A stretch of DNA of 51,188 bases from an uncultured Pseudomonadota bacterium. Its GTDB lineage: Bacteria; Desulfobacterota; Desulfobulbia; Desulfobulbales; Desulfurivibrionaceae. Both the position numbers and the translations under genes were made by a program. The notes beneath the pieces were generated by a model. It was not told the origin of the DNA. It ran no database searches and saw nothing but the letters and a program-made list of their open reading frames with translations. Positions 34,078-43,519 of the stretch are shown here, piece after piece (the stretch's first letter is position 1; every line of letters begins with the position of its first letter). The stretch is from assembly GCA_937868185.1 (NCBI GenBank), contig CALMMG010000040.1, positions 1 through 51,188 of the forward strand, read 5' to 3'.

Positions 34078-35256
34078 ATGAAACAGACGGAAATAGATTA
34101 CTGGATCACCAGCATGTTGGAAACCTACGGCAATGTTTCCGATCTCAATATCACGGTGGGCAAGCCCTTACAGGTAGAGACCTCCGGGCAGCTGGTGCCG
34201 GTATCGGTGGAGCCGCCGGTCCCGGCGCTCACCCCTTTTCAGGCCGAGGTCTTTGCCCTCAACCTCATCGGCGGCAACAAAAGGTTGCTGGATGATTTGG
34301 TCAAGCACGGTTCCTGCGATCTTTCTTATTGGCTGGGCCAGAAGGCCCGGTTTCGGGTCAATGTTTTTTCGCAAAAAACCAATCTTTCTACGGTGCTGCG
34401 GAAGCTGGAGATGAAGATCCCGACCATCACCCAGCTGAATCTGCCCAAGCTCTTCTACAACATGGCTGATGAGCGCAACGGCATCATCCTTGTTACCGGT
34501 GCTACCGGTTCCGGTAAATCCACCAGTCTGGCGGCGCTGCTTGACAAGATCAATGACGAAAAGCCGGTGCACATCGTCACCCTGGAAGACCCCATCGAGT
34601 ATGTACATCAGCACAAGATGGCGACCTTTAACCAGCGGGAGCTGGGTAACGATTTTGACGCCTTTGCCTCTGGCTTGCGGGCCGCCCTGCGACAAGCCCC
34701 CAAGGTTATCCTTGTAGGTGAGATGCGCGACCGGGAAACCCTGGAGATCGGGCTGTCCGCTGCGGAAACCGGGCATCTGGTACTCTCTACCCTCCACACC
34801 GTGGACGCGGGTCAGACCATCAACCGTATTCTGGGTATGTTCGACCAGGAAGAGCAACCCCAGGTGCGCAACCGGCTGGTGGATACCATCCGTTGGATTG
34901 TCTGCCAGCGGCTTCTGCCTAAGGTCGGCGGCGGCCGGGTGGCGGCCTTCGAGATCATGGGCATGAGCTTGCGGGTGCGTGAGTTGATCATGAATGGGGA
35001 AACGGAAGACAAGACCTATTATGATATTATTGCCGATGCTAAGGCCCTTGGCTGGCAGACCTTTGATCAGCATATCCTTGAATTGTATGAGGACGGCTTG
35101 ATCACCGAGGAGACTGCCGCCAGCTACTGTACCCGGAAAACCGCAGTCAACCGGGGGCTGGACAGTATCAAGTCCGCCCGGGGCGAGTCCACCACCGGGA
35201 TCACCGGGTTGGCCATGGATGTGAAGAAGGAAGAAAAGCGGCGTTCTGGGTTTTAA
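34078..35256 (+). CDS. PilT/PilU-like type IV pilus retraction-type ATPase
   Basis: A 392-residue PulE/PilT-family hexameric ATPase. The N-terminal PAS-like domain (about 1-115) has SDLNITVGKPLQVETSGQLVPV. Walker A is GATGSGKST (141-149), the Asp box is TLEDPIEYVH (168-177), Walker B is KVILVGEMRD (209-218), and the His box is STLHTVDA (237-244). RVRELIMNGE (299-308) is the counterpart of the PilT AIRNLIRE retraction motif, though diverged. It would drive pilus retraction or a related envelope machine from the cytoplasmic face. No other pilus genes lie nearby. It is followed after 26 bases by a zinc-ribbon/receiver-like gene that is probably its partner. Confidence 0.88.
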   Translation: MKQTEIDYWITSMLETYGNVSDLNITVGKPLQVETSGQLVPVSVEPPVPALTPFQAEVFALNLIGGNKRLLDDLVKHGSCDLSYWLGQKARFRVNVFSQKTNLSTVLRKLEMKIPTITQLNLPKLFYNMADERNGIILVTGATGSGKSTSLAALLDKINDEKPVHIVTLEDPIEYVHQHKMATFNQRELGNDFDAFASGLRAALRQAPKVILVGEMRDRETLEIGLSAAETGHLVLSTLHTVDAGQTINRILGMFDQEEQPQVRNRLVDTIRWIVCQRLLPKVGGGRVAAFEIMGMSLRVRELIMNGETEDKTYYDIIADAKALGWQTFDQHILELYEDGLITEETAASYCTRKTAVNRGLDSIKSARGESTTGITGLAMDVKKEEKRRSGF

Positions 35257-35282
35257 CGGACCGCACCCCATCGGAGGAAATT

Positions 35283-36071
35283 ATGCTGAGCCAGTGCCCC
35301 CATTGCCAACAGACTCTCATGCTGAGTGAAGCCCAGCTTGAAAAGATCAAAACCGCCCTTGCCTCGCTTTCCGTGGGGAGAACCCTGAAGATAGGCTGTC
35401 CGAAATGCAAGCAGCCCATCGAGTTGAATGCGGATGGCTCCGTGGCTGGTCATGGCGGTGGTGCTTTGATGGATGTGCTGTATGCCAACCATACCGGGAA
35501 TGAGGATCAGGCTGCGGTGGGGATGGTGGCTGCGGTCCAGAAAAAACCCCAGCCGGTGCGTCTGCCGCCTGCCGCTCCCAAGCCGCCCGATCTCAGCTGG
35601 CTGTCCAGCGGGGTGTATAGCGAAAAGGAAGTCGTTGAGAACGTGCCGCACGCCCTGATCATGATCGGGGACGATGAGATAACCACCCAGGTGACCATGG
35701 CCTTTGGCGAGATGGGCTACCAGCCTACCTATGTCCGCTCTGCGGAAGAGGCCATTGACAAGATGCAGTTCATGAATTTTGAGGCGGTGGTGCTGCATAG
35801 CAGGTTTGAGGGGGGAGACTTGGAGAGTTCCACTGTCCACCGGTATCTGCAGGAAATGGCCATGGCCCGACGCCGCTATATTTACTATGTTCTTGTTGGT
35901 CCGGAATTCCGCACCCTCTACGATCTGGAAGCCTTGGCAAACAGTGCCAATCTGGTGGTGAATGACAGTGATGTCAGTAATTTTTCCATCATCCTGAAAA
36001 GGGGGATGAGCGATTACAATGACCTGTTCGGGCCATACCTGGAAGCTTTGGGGAATTATGGGGTGAAGTAG
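35283..36071 (+). CDS. Zinc-ribbon protein with degenerate receiver domain
   Basis: 262 residues. The N-terminus has two CxxC knuckles, Cys5/Cys8 and Cys39/Cys42 (CPHC, CPKC), as in MJ0042-type zinc fingers. A Pro-rich linker (about 88-103) leads to a receiver-like fold at about 121-245: NVPHALIMIGDDEITT keeps an acidic cluster (Asp130, Asp131, Glu132), and the usual GY...SAEEAIDKM helix follows. At the phospho-acceptor position the strand reads FEAVVLHSRF, with His172 where Asp should be, so normal phosphorylation is unlikely. It has a good ribosome site (GGAGG). It lies 26 bases after the PilT-like ATPase and is probably co-transcribed, perhaps a regulator or localiser of it. I do not recognise a named family. 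Confidence 0.8.
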   Translation: MLSQCPHCQQTLMLSEAQLEKIKTALASLSVGRTLKIGCPKCKQPIELNADGSVAGHGGGALMDVLYANHTGNEDQAAVGMVAAVQKKPQPVRLPPAAPKPPDLSWLSSGVYSEKEVVENVPHALIMIGDDEITTQVTMAFGEMGYQPTYVRSAEEAIDKMQFMNFEAVVLHSRFEGGDLESSTVHRYLQEMAMARRRYIYYVLVGPEFRTLYDLEALANSANLVVNDSDVSNFSIILKRGMSDYNDLFGPYLEALGNYGVK

Positions 36072-36109
36072 GCTTTGCGGGTTGGGGTCTCTGCTTTTCT
36101 GCGGGATGA

Positions 36110-38185
36110 TCACCTCAAGGCCATAACCACCTTGTTGCGCCCTTGATCTTTTGCTTTGTAGAGGGCCATGTCCGCTGCGGCATAGGCGGCTTCCAGGCTT
36201 CCGGTCACGGGGTCAAGTCGGCTGATGCCGATGCTGACACTGAGATTTCTCTCCGTCTCATCCCTGACAACGCTTTTTAAGGCAAAGTTTTTCCGGATTC
36301 GCTCGGCCACGGCGATGACCTCCTCTTCTTCCGCCTCAACCACAAGGGCGGCAAACTCCTCCCCTCCCATCCGACCGAAGATATCCGATCGACGCAATCC
36401 TTCGGTGCAGATCGAGGCAAAATCCTGCAGAACCCGGTCTCCTGTCTCATGGCCGAAGGTGTCGTTGACCTCCTTGAAATGGTCAAGATCGAACATCAGG
36501 AAAAAAAGATCCTTGTTGTACCGTTTGCTTCGGGCAACCTCCTGCTCCGCCAGAAGCAGAAAATGGCGCCGGTTGAACACTCCGGTAAGGCCGTCCATTG
36601 TGGCCAGCATCACCAGCTTTTCTTCCTTGACCTTGCGGTCGGTGATATCAAGCACCGCGCCGACCGCCCAATAGGCATCGTCTTTTTTTATCTTGGAGAT
36701 AAACACCTCGGCAGGGAAGAGCCTCCCATCTTTTTTCCTGGCAATGAGTTCGCGGGAGGTATCAATGATCGGCCCATGGCCCGTCCGCCAGAACTCTGCC
36801 AAACCGTCCTGTGCTACTTGTTGCATCTCTTCCGCCACGATCAGCGGGTGAAACTTTTGGCCAAGAATTTCACCGCGCTCGTACCCAAAAATTTGCTCTG
36901 CGGCTGGGTTGAAGAAGCGGACGACATCATGGTTGTCGATGAGAATCACGGCGCTCTGTACAGAGTTGAAAACAACCCGGAAGATCTCCTCACTTTCTTG
37001 CAGTTTTCGCTGGGAATCCTGACGTTCCTGCTCCATGGCCCCGTATTGGCGCAAGAGGGCCTCCAGTTTTTTGGAAAAGGCGGAAACTTCCAGGATCCTC
37101 GCGTTTTTGCTGCACATGCTCTGTTGCTGTTGGAGGAGGGATTTTTCCAGGCAGGCAAGGAACTGTTGAGAAAGACTCCGTACATGTCTTGACAAAAGGA
37201 AGGAGATGACCAGCCCCACAGTCAGCAGCAAAACAAGTCCAGCCAAAACGGTGAACAAGATTTTCTTCCGGGCTGTCTGGACGGAGGCAAGATTAATCAT
37301 TTTTCCAGCCCACAAGGCACTTGTTGTGTCCTGTCCGGCAAGGAAGGGGAGCCAGGCCATTTTTTGGCCACCAATGTCCCAGATAGTGGCTTTTTTTGAG
37401 GAAAAGATCTTTTTGAGCCCAGGGTAATCGAGGAAGGCTGAGGGATTTCCTGTCTCCGCGGAGAGATAGCAACCATCACTCAAGACCCAGAGCATTCCTG
37501 GAAAGGCCTGAGTGAGTACCCCCATATCGATCTCGGCAACATAGGCCCCGATCGTTTTTCCTTCCGCCTGGATCGGGGTGAGGATGCGGAGCAACAGTTG
37601 GTGGGGCTGGTGATCCTCTCCTTGCTGATTTTTTCGGAGAGGAATGACAAGAAATCCCGTGTCCTGCATGGCCAGGACCTTTTTGATTGACTCCGGATCA
37701 ACCGTGAGCGGAAGGTTAGGGGTCTGTTTGTATTTGGTGGAGCCCGCTATCTTGATCAGGGAAAATTGCACGACCGCATCCTGATCAAGGATCTGGATGC
37801 TCACCACGTCGTTATTTTTGGCAAAGGCCTTGTTCAACACGTCGGTATAGCGGAGAAAGGCTTTCTCCTTGGTGATGTTGCCGGCGCCACTCTCCCCGCG
37901 ATCCAGAATCTCTTTCACCGCTGGAAGTTGCGAGACAAAGCCGACCATCTGCTGGTAATGCTCAATCCGTGTTTCAAGTTGATGCAGGTCATCCTTGATG
38001 AAGTGCAGCTCTTCGCTCTCTTCAATGGCGCGCAACTGGGAGATGATGCCATTGAGGGAAAAAAAAGAAAACGTAATCAAGGGGGTGAAGCTGAAAACAA
38101 GGAGAAACCCCAGGACAAGGGTGCCAAGGCTCACCTGTCGCGGGAAAAATGGTTTTTTTAATATGCCTGCCATGCCATGGTCCAT
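36110..38185 (-). CDS. Membrane-bound sensor diguanylate cyclase (Cache-like/PAS/GGDEF)
   Basis: About 691 residues from ATG 38185; TTG 38203 is an alternative and neither has a clear ribosome site. Residue numbers below count from the TTG. TM1 at about 25-50, an extracytoplasmic sensor region at about 52-310 resembling a double Cache, TM2 at about 313-337, a helical linker, PAS at about 408-525 (FRVVFNSVQSAVILIDNHDVVRFFNPAAEQIFGY), and GGDEF from about 535. The active-site loop is GGEEF (613-617), competent for c-di-GMP synthesis. RRSD (604-607), five residues before it, is an intact inhibitory I-site. It makes c-di-GMP in response to an unknown extracytoplasmic signal. It converges with the zinc-ribbon gene. 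Confidence 0.92.
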   Translation of the reverse strand: MDHGMAGILKKPFFPRQVSLGTLVLGFLLVFSFTPLITFSFFSLNGIISQLRAIEESEELHFIKDDLHQLETRIEHYQQMVGFVSQLPAVKEILDRGESGAGNITKEKAFLRYTDVLNKAFAKNNDVVSIQILDQDAVVQFSLIKIAGSTKYKQTPNLPLTVDPESIKKVLAMQDTGFLVIPLRKNQQGEDHQPHQLLLRILTPIQAEGKTIGAYVAEIDMGVLTQAFPGMLWVLSDGCYLSAETGNPSAFLDYPGLKKIFSSKKATIWDIGGQKMAWLPFLAGQDTTSALWAGKMINLASVQTARKKILFTVLAGLVLLLTVGLVISFLLSRHVRSLSQQFLACLEKSLLQQQQSMCSKNARILEVSAFSKKLEALLRQYGAMEQERQDSQRKLQESEEIFRVVFNSVQSAVILIDNHDVVRFFNPAAEQIFGYERGEILGQKFHPLIVAEEMQQVAQDGLAEFWRTGHGPIIDTSRELIARKKDGRLFPAEVFISKIKKDDAYWAVGAVLDITDRKVKEEKLVMLATMDGLTGVFNRRHFLLLAEQEVARSKRYNKDLFFLMFDLDHFKEVNDTFGHETGDRVLQDFASICTEGLRRSDIFGRMGGEEFAALVVEAEEEEVIAVAERIRKNFALKSVVRDETERNLSVSIGISRLDPVTGSLEAAYAAADMALYKAKDQGRNKVVMALR

Positions 38186-38317
38186 CTCTGGGGAAAGGGA
38201 CAAGATCTTGCTGTGAACAATGATTTTATTTAATTGTATCTGTTGGCGCCTAAAAAATCCATTGATATCCGCGGGGTGCGCGGGCGGTTTGGCGGTCGGT
38301 TTTGGACCCGAGGATGC

Positions 38318-39286
38318 TCAGGGGAGTATGCCGGAGACGAGGCTCAAGATATGCCACCGCAGGGCGAGACAAACCAGCAGTGTCAAGGCGGAGGAAAGTA
38401 GCATCAGGCTATTGGCGCGGAGGATGTCCCGCGGTTCCAGCGGTCTGGTGGCATCGCCGATGGTCGGCTTTTTCAGCACCGTGCCGAAGTAGCTGTTTGC
38501 GCCGCCCAGTTGCACACCCAAGGCGCCGGCTACCGCCGCCTCGGTATGGCCAGAATTGGGGCTGGCATGGGCAAGCCGGTCCCGAAGCAGGGTCAGCAGG
38601 GAGCGTTTTGGGTTAAGGCCAAGAGGGCAAGCGGCGGCCGGGATCATCAGGGCGGTGAGGCGGGCAGGGACAAAGTTGGCCAGGTCGTCCAGCCGGGCCG
38701 CTGCCCAGCCGAACTTGAGATAGTGTGCGTTTTTGTAGCCGAACATGGAGTCCATGGTGTTGATCGCCTTGTAGAGCATGGCCGCTACGGGCCCGCCCAG
38801 CAGGGCAAAGAAAAGCGGCGCGGTTACTCCGTCCACCATGGATTCCGCCACCGATTCCACTGCCGCCCTCGCCACCTCTGCCTCGTCAAGATTGGCCGTG
38901 TCCCGGCCGACAATCATCCCCACCCGTTGGCGGGCCTCGGTCAGATTCCCATTCTGCAGAGCGGTATAGACCTCGGTGCTGTGGCGGGTAAGATCGCGGG
39001 CGGCAATGGTGGTGTAGAGCAGGAGAATGGATGCCGCATTTCCCAGCCAGGGGTGGAGAAGGGTTGCCCCTGCAAGCAGACCCCAGGTTGTTGCCCCGGT
39101 GAGAGCCAGAACCAAGATAACCGAGCAGATTCCCGCGGCAAACGGCGGCAGCATGGCGCGGGTGATTTTTTCCATCCGGGTGCAGGCCGCGCCGATGATC
39201 CGCACCGGATGCGGCAGCCAGCGCGGGTCGCCGAGCAACTGATCCAGCAGAATAGCGATGAGAATCTGGTATTCGAGGGAGATCAT
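38318..39286 (-). CDS. cbiB: Adenosylcobinamide-phosphate synthase CbiB/CobD
   Basis: A 322-residue polytopic inner membrane protein. The N-terminal [18 protein letters not shown] is the family signature; further conserved stretches are [23 protein letters not shown] and [16 protein letters not shown]. It attaches the aminopropanol (phosphate) arm to adenosylcobyric acid in cobalamin synthesis. Its ATG overlaps the cobQ stop (ATGA), so it is translationally coupled. It is the last gene of the mscS-CDF-GH17-rsmG-cobQ-cbiB run. The 114 bases after it (38204-38317) show no terminator or other feature. Confidence 0.95.
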   Translation of the reverse strand: MISLEYQILIAILLDQLLGDPRWLPHPVRIIGAACTRMEKITRAMLPPFAAGICSVILVLALTGATTWGLLAGATLLHPWLGNAASILLLYTTIAARDLTRHSTEVYTALQNGNLTEARQRVGMIVGRDTANLDEAEVARAAVESVAESMVDGVTAPLFFALLGGPVAAMLYKAINTMDSMFGYKNAHYLKFGWAAARLDDLANFVPARLTALMIPAAACPLGLNPKRSLLTLLRDRLAHASPNSGHTEAAVAGALGVQLGGANSYFGTVLKKPTIGDATRPLEPRDILRANSLMLLSSALTLLVCLALRWHILSLVSGILP

Positions 39287-40773
39287 TTTTTCAGCAATCG
39301 GTAGATGGCGCTCATGTCGATCTGGCTGCGCACTGCCTCGGCCAGCCGGTCAAAGGCCGGTTCCAGGTCATAGGCTGCCTGCACCCGGTTGAGCGGGGCA
39401 AGCCCCCGTCGTTGCCGCAATCGGTCGATGAACCAGCGTCGGAAGGGGTCCGCGTCAAAGATGCCGTGCAGGTAGGTGCCCCAGATGGTTTGCGCGGGGT
39501 TGCCGACCCCGCCGCTTTCCCCGTTGCTGAACCGGAGGATGTCGCAGGTCTCGCTGGCCCGGCTCTGGCCGTGGTGAATCTCATAGCCATGTACGCCAAG
39601 GGCCGAGGCGAGATGGGTGCCGGACTGCCGAGTCAGGGTTTTATCTTTCTCCAGTACCGTGGCAAGGTCAAGCAAACCGAGGCCGGTCAGGGTTTCTCCG
39701 CTGGATTCGATATGGTAGGGATCGTCGATGCTTTGGCCCAGCATCTGGAAACCGCCGCAGATGCCGAGGATCTCCCTTCCCTCAAGGCTGTATTTTTTAA
39801 GGGCCTCTGCCAGGCCAGACTGAAATAGCCACTTAAGGTCACCGATCACGTTCTTGCTGCCCGGCAGGATTATGGCGTCCACGTCCGCGATATCGGCCGG
39901 GGTTCTGGCGATTTTGACAAACAGGTCCGGTTCGGCCAGAAACGGCTCGAAGTCGGTGAAGTTGGAGATATGCGGCAGGTCGATGAGCGCCACGGTGACA
40001 TGGACGCCCGCAGGCCGATGCGGGCTGAAAAGTCCGGCCTTGAAGTTCACCGAATCCTCTTCGGGCAACCCCAGGTTGGGGAGGTAATCCACCACGCCCA
40101 GCACCGGCTTGCCGGTTCGGTGCACCATGTAATCCAGCGCCTCGGTGAGCAGCGATTTCTGCCCCCGGAATCGGTTCACCACGTAGCCTGCGATCAACTC
40201 CCGCTCCCAGTCGTCCAGGATCTCCATGGTGCCGACAAAGGAGGCGAACACACCGCCCCGATCGATATCCCCCACCAGCAGGACCTTGGCTTGGGCATAC
40301 CGGGCCATGGGCATGTTGACGATGTCGTGGGCCTTGAGATTCACCTCGGCCGGGCTGCCTGCCCCCTCCAGGACCATGACCTCGTATTCACTGGCCAGGG
40401 AATCGTAGGCCGCCTGCACCTTGGCAAAGGCCTGGGGCTTGTAGGCCAGATAGTCGTTCACCGTCATGTTGCCCACCGGTTTGCCCAGGAGAATAACCTG
40501 GCTGCCCGTGTCGCTGGAGGGCTTGAGCAGGACCGGGTTCATGCGCACATCCGGGTCAAGAAGCGCGGCCTGGGCCTGCACCACTTGGGCGCGGCCCATC
40601 TCGCCGCCGTCCCGGGTGACAAAGGAGTTGAGCGACATGTTCTGGGCCTTGAACGGGGCAACCCGCAACCCATCCTGCAAGAGGATGCGGCACAAGGCGG
40701 CAGTGAGCACGGATTTTCCCGCGTTGGAGCAAGTGCCCTGGAACATAATGGCCGGGGTCTTGGTGGTGTCCAT
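39283..40773 (-). CDS. cobQ: Adenosylcobyric acid synthase CobQ/CbiP
   Basis: A 496-residue glutamine-dependent amidotransferase that adds four amides to adenosylcobyrinic a,c-diamide. The N-terminal BioD-like ATP domain has [20 protein letters not shown] (P-loop). [15 protein letters not shown] is a CobQ signature, and the C-terminal GATase type 1 domain has the nucleophile Cys in [12 protein letters not shown] with the late His in [10 protein letters not shown]. It is cytoplasmic, 5 bases after rsmG and overlapping cbiB. No cobalamin riboswitch is visible near these genes, as expected if they are read from an upstream promoter. Confidence 0.96.
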   Translation of the reverse strand: MDTTKTPAIMFQGTCSNAGKSVLTAALCRILLQDGLRVAPFKAQNMSLNSFVTRDGGEMGRAQVVQAQAALLDPDVRMNPVLLKPSSDTGSQVILLGKPVGNMTVNDYLAYKPQAFAKVQAAYDSLASEYEVMVLEGAGSPAEVNLKAHDIVNMPMARYAQAKVLLVGDIDRGGVFASFVGTMEILDDWERELIAGYVVNRFRGQKSLLTEALDYMVHRTGKPVLGVVDYLPNLGLPEEDSVNFKAGLFSPHRPAGVHVTVALIDLPHISNFTDFEPFLAEPDLFVKIARTPADIADVDAIILPGSKNVIGDLKWLFQSGLAEALKKYSLEGREILGICGGFQMLGQSIDDPYHIESSGETLTGLGLLDLATVLEKDKTLTRQSGTHLASALGVHGYEIHHGQSRASETCDILRFSNGESGGVGNPAQTIWGTYLHGIFDADPFRRWFIDRLRQRRGLAPLNRVQAAYDLEPAFDRLAEAVRSQIDMSAIYRLLKK

Positions 40774-40778
40774 GGTGC

Positions 40779-41462
40779 TTATTCGCCTTCTTTGCTGAAG
40801 ATAACAAGGTTGCGGACCTTGCCAGAAAATGGCAGGGTCAGTTCGACGATTTCCTGCAACCGGTAGGGGCTGCTGGGCTGTTCAGCCCGCCAGGCAGCGA
40901 TCTCCTGCTCGGCTCGCGGGCCTTTCATGCAGATGACCCGACCGCCCACCGGGTTGACCGCGGCGGTGTGCAGGAGAAATTCACCGATGTTGGTGAAGGC
41001 GCGGCTGGTGATGAGGGGCACGGCAAGGGTTTGACCATCCACCTCGGTGGAATTTTTCTCCAGACGGCCGCAGATTACCTCGATATCTTTTAACCCCAGG
41101 GTCCGGATCACGTGGCGTAAAAAAGAAACCCGTTTCTGGCGGGGTTCCACCAGGATGACCGGCAGTTCAGGTCGGGCTGCCTTGAGGGCCAGGCCGGGAA
41201 AGCCTGCGCCGGTGCCGATGTCAAGAAGCAGCGGCTGTGGCTCCCCCTGTGGCGGAAGGACCCGGAGCAGGCTCAGGGAATCGAGAAAGTGGGTCTCCCA
41301 GATCTCGCGCAGCGGGGCTTTGGCCACCAGATTGATCTTGGCGCTCCAGCGGAGGAGCTCCCCGTAATACGTTACAAGCCGTTCTCTCGCCATGTCGTTA
41401 AGAATGATGGACATGGCAGCGAGGCCTTCCTCAAGAATCTTTTGGCCTTGGGTATCGGTCAT
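40779..41462 (-). CDS. rsmG: 16S rRNA (guanine527-N7)-methyltransferase RsmG
   Basis: 227 residues from ATG 41462, selected because the family begins near here and the ATG overlaps the upstream stop by 4 bases; the open frame upstream lacks similarity. The GidB core is visible: [44 protein letters not shown] (SAM motif I), [17 protein letters not shown], and [11 protein letters not shown]. It methylates N7 of G527 in the 530 loop of 16S rRNA; loss usually gives low-level streptomycin resistance. It is usually next to gidA/parA in other genomes, but here it is between a GH17-type gene and cobQ. Confidence 0.94.
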   Translation of the reverse strand: MTDTQGQKILEEGLAAMSIILNDMARERLVTYYGELLRWSAKINLVAKAPLREIWETHFLDSLSLLRVLPPQGEPQPLLLDIGTGAGFPGLALKAARPELPVILVEPRQKRVSFLRHVIRTLGLKDIEVICGRLEKNSTEVDGQTLAVPLITSRAFTNIGEFLLHTAAVNPVGGRVICMKGPRAEQEIAAWRAEQPSSPYRLQEIVELTLPFSGKVRNLVIFSKEGE

Positions 41463-43423
41463 GCGCAAATGGTCTTGGTGTGTTTTCGGTGGACCAGGGT
41501 GAGTCCGGTCAGGACAAAGGCCAGGGCCGCCAGATTGACATTGTAAAAGGCAAGCCCGGCCAGGCTCGCGACCAGGGCCAGTCCGCATAACCAGACCGAA
41601 TTGCGCCAGATGGCAAGTCCGGCCAGGGTAATGCTTATCCAGGCAAAAACCTGATTGTACATCAAGCGGCCGATGAGCGAGCGGACCAGGCAGACGGTCT
41701 TGTCCGGTGTATCCGCGCACACCCCCACCAGTCGTTCCGAGATAAAGACCCCGTGACGCAGGGCGGCAAAGGCAGCAAAGGCGCCAAGCACCAGAAGAGC
41801 AAAGGGCCGCAAGGGGCGTAACGAAACACCTCGGCTTTCCCGCCAGAGGGGGTAGGCCAGCACCAGGCAGATGGCCACCCAGATATCGGCCTGCCAGTTC
41901 AGTGGGGTTTCGTTGATCAGGATAGCCACACTCCCTGAGGCGAGTAGAAGCCCGCTAAGTCGTTCGAGCATGCCTTGAGGTCCCTGGTTGTTTTGCCTGC
42001 GGGAAAACCAGGCATAGGTCAGGGCGGGGATGGCAAAACCGAAGTTGTTGAAGCTTCGGTAGCGGGCGTCCAGCACCAGACCAAGAACACCGATCAGCGC
42101 GCAAGCCACCACCCCCAACCGCAAGGTGCCATGCACGGCTTCAGGGCTGAGGCGGACTTTGCCGCGCAGGAAATCCATGGACGCATCCAGGCTGAGATGG
42201 GTGGGCATCGTATCGGAAGCGATGGCTTTGAGGGCCAGGAGATAGACGCTGGCACTCAGTGAAAGGATGAGGCCGGCCCAGAGGTATTCATAGTTGTTGG
42301 TTGAAATGATGGAAAATTGATGCCCTTGCAACACGATAAGGATGGCGCCGCCAGCCATGGCGGCGGAAAATCGCAGCCAGCGGGATGCGCCCATGTTGCG
42401 GTGGCTGCGGGCAATGAGCAGGGTCATCAGGGCAATGGCCGCCGATTGAGCAAACAGCATCTGCCAGTTGGGAAAGTTCGAGACCGGCCCAGAAAGGATA
42501 TGCTTGTCGGCCCGCTCCGGGCTGTACAACCCCCAATAGCCGCCCACCGCGCCTTCCTTGATGCGTTTCCACGGCTGGTCAAAGGCCTCGATCAGGTTAT
42601 ATTGCCAATGCTCCTGCTCGGCCAGGGCAACGAAACCGCGGATAAACCGGGCCTGATTTTCCAGGCTGGGCAGCGCCCCTTGCCGCATGCGCCCTTGGGA
42701 GGGCCAGCCGGTTTCGCCGATGACGATCTCTTTGCCCGGAATCTTCTCGCCGATTTCATCCCGAATCTTTTTGATGTGGGCCATGGCCCCGGTGATTGTA
42801 ACCGGGTTATCCTCCCAGTAAGGCAGGATGTGGATCATGACAAAATCAGTGGCCTGGGCCACCTCCGGATGCTTGAGCCAGAACTCCCAGACATCGGCAT
42901 AGGTAACCTGCACCCCCGGTAGGGCATCCTTGACCTGGCGGATGTATTCGGCGAGCTGCGGGCCGGTGATTTCTCGGCGGAGCAGGGCCTCGTTGCCGAC
43001 CACCACCGCCCGGACGCTTACCGGGTGGCGTTTGGCAAGCTCGACCACCTTTGCTATCTCCTGCTGGTTAAGCTTTGGGTCTGCCCCTATCCAGGCGCCC
43101 AAGAGCACCCGCATCCCGTATTTTTCCGCATACTCGGGCAAGGCCTCCAGCCCGGCGACCGAATAGGTGCGGATGCAGGAAAAACGTTGGGAGAGAATAG
43201 CCAGGTCCGCATCGATCCGGGCGGGGGCAATGGTCATGCCCTTGGCAAAATCAAAGGGGGACTGGTCCTTTTCAAAGGGCGCATAGGACACACATTGCAG
43301 GGTGTGGTCAGCCGCCAGTTCCGCTTCGGGGATTTGGCGTGGCAGGCCTACGCCATACCAGAAGCCGAAGATAGCACCCAAGGTGAGGCAATAGGCAAGC
43401 ACGGTTTGTATCGTTGTCTTCAA
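41459..43423 (-). CDS. GH17-type glycoside hydrolase/transglycosylase fused to a multi-span membrane domain
   Basis: About 654 residues from TTG 43423, which has AGGTGA 5 bases upstream; an upstream TTG at 43498 is possible but lacks a ribosome site. Residue numbers here count from 43498. One TM helix (about 28-50) leads to a GH17 barrel at about 66-335. The acid/base is Glu170 (VVVGNEALLR) and the nucleophile Glu262 (VIGETGWPS), both in textbook GH17 contexts. From about 345 to the end there are roughly nine or ten membrane helices. GH17 enzymes act on beta-1,3-glucans; in Pseudomonas, membrane-linked GH17 domains are transglycosylases for cyclic glucans. No glycosyltransferase lies beside it. 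Its stop overlaps the rsmG start. Confidence 0.85.
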   Translation of the reverse strand: MKTTIQTVLAYCLTLGAIFGFWYGVGLPRQIPEAELAADHTLQCVSYAPFEKDQSPFDFAKGMTIAPARIDADLAILSQRFSCIRTYSVAGLEALPEYAEKYGMRVLLGAWIGADPKLNQQEIAKVVELAKRHPVSVRAVVVGNEALLRREITGPQLAEYIRQVKDALPGVQVTYADVWEFWLKHPEVAQATDFVMIHILPYWEDNPVTITGAMAHIKKIRDEIGEKIPGKEIVIGETGWPSQGRMRQGALPSLENQARFIRGFVALAEQEHWQYNLIEAFDQPWKRIKEGAVGGYWGLYSPERADKHILSGPVSNFPNWQMLFAQSAAIALMTLLIARSHRNMGASRWLRFSAAMAGGAILIVLQGHQFSIISTNNYEYLWAGLILSLSASVYLLALKAIASDTMPTHLSLDASMDFLRGKVRLSPEAVHGTLRLGVVACALIGVLGLVLDARYRSFNNFGFAIPALTYAWFSRRQNNQGPQGMLERLSGLLLASGSVAILINETPLNWQADIWVAICLVLAYPLWRESRGVSLRPLRPFALLVLGAFAAFAALRHGVFISERLVGVCADTPDKTVCLVRSLIGRLMYNQVFAWISITLAGLAIWRNSVWLCGLALVASLAGLAFYNVNLAALAFVLTGLTLVHRKHTKTICA

Positions 43424-43519
43424 TCTGATCACCTGTGTGGGTGGTGTGCGGAGGAATTTCTCTCTTGTACCCTGCGCGGGTTGGGCGGTCAACGGCAAAG
43501 AGGGGGGGTGGGTAGCAGG

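Noticed and set aside
38204-43519. Search for a cobalamin riboswitch near cobQ and cbiB.
   Set aside because: No B12-box or characteristic leader was seen; the genes are coupled to upstream non-cobalamin genes with almost no spacer.
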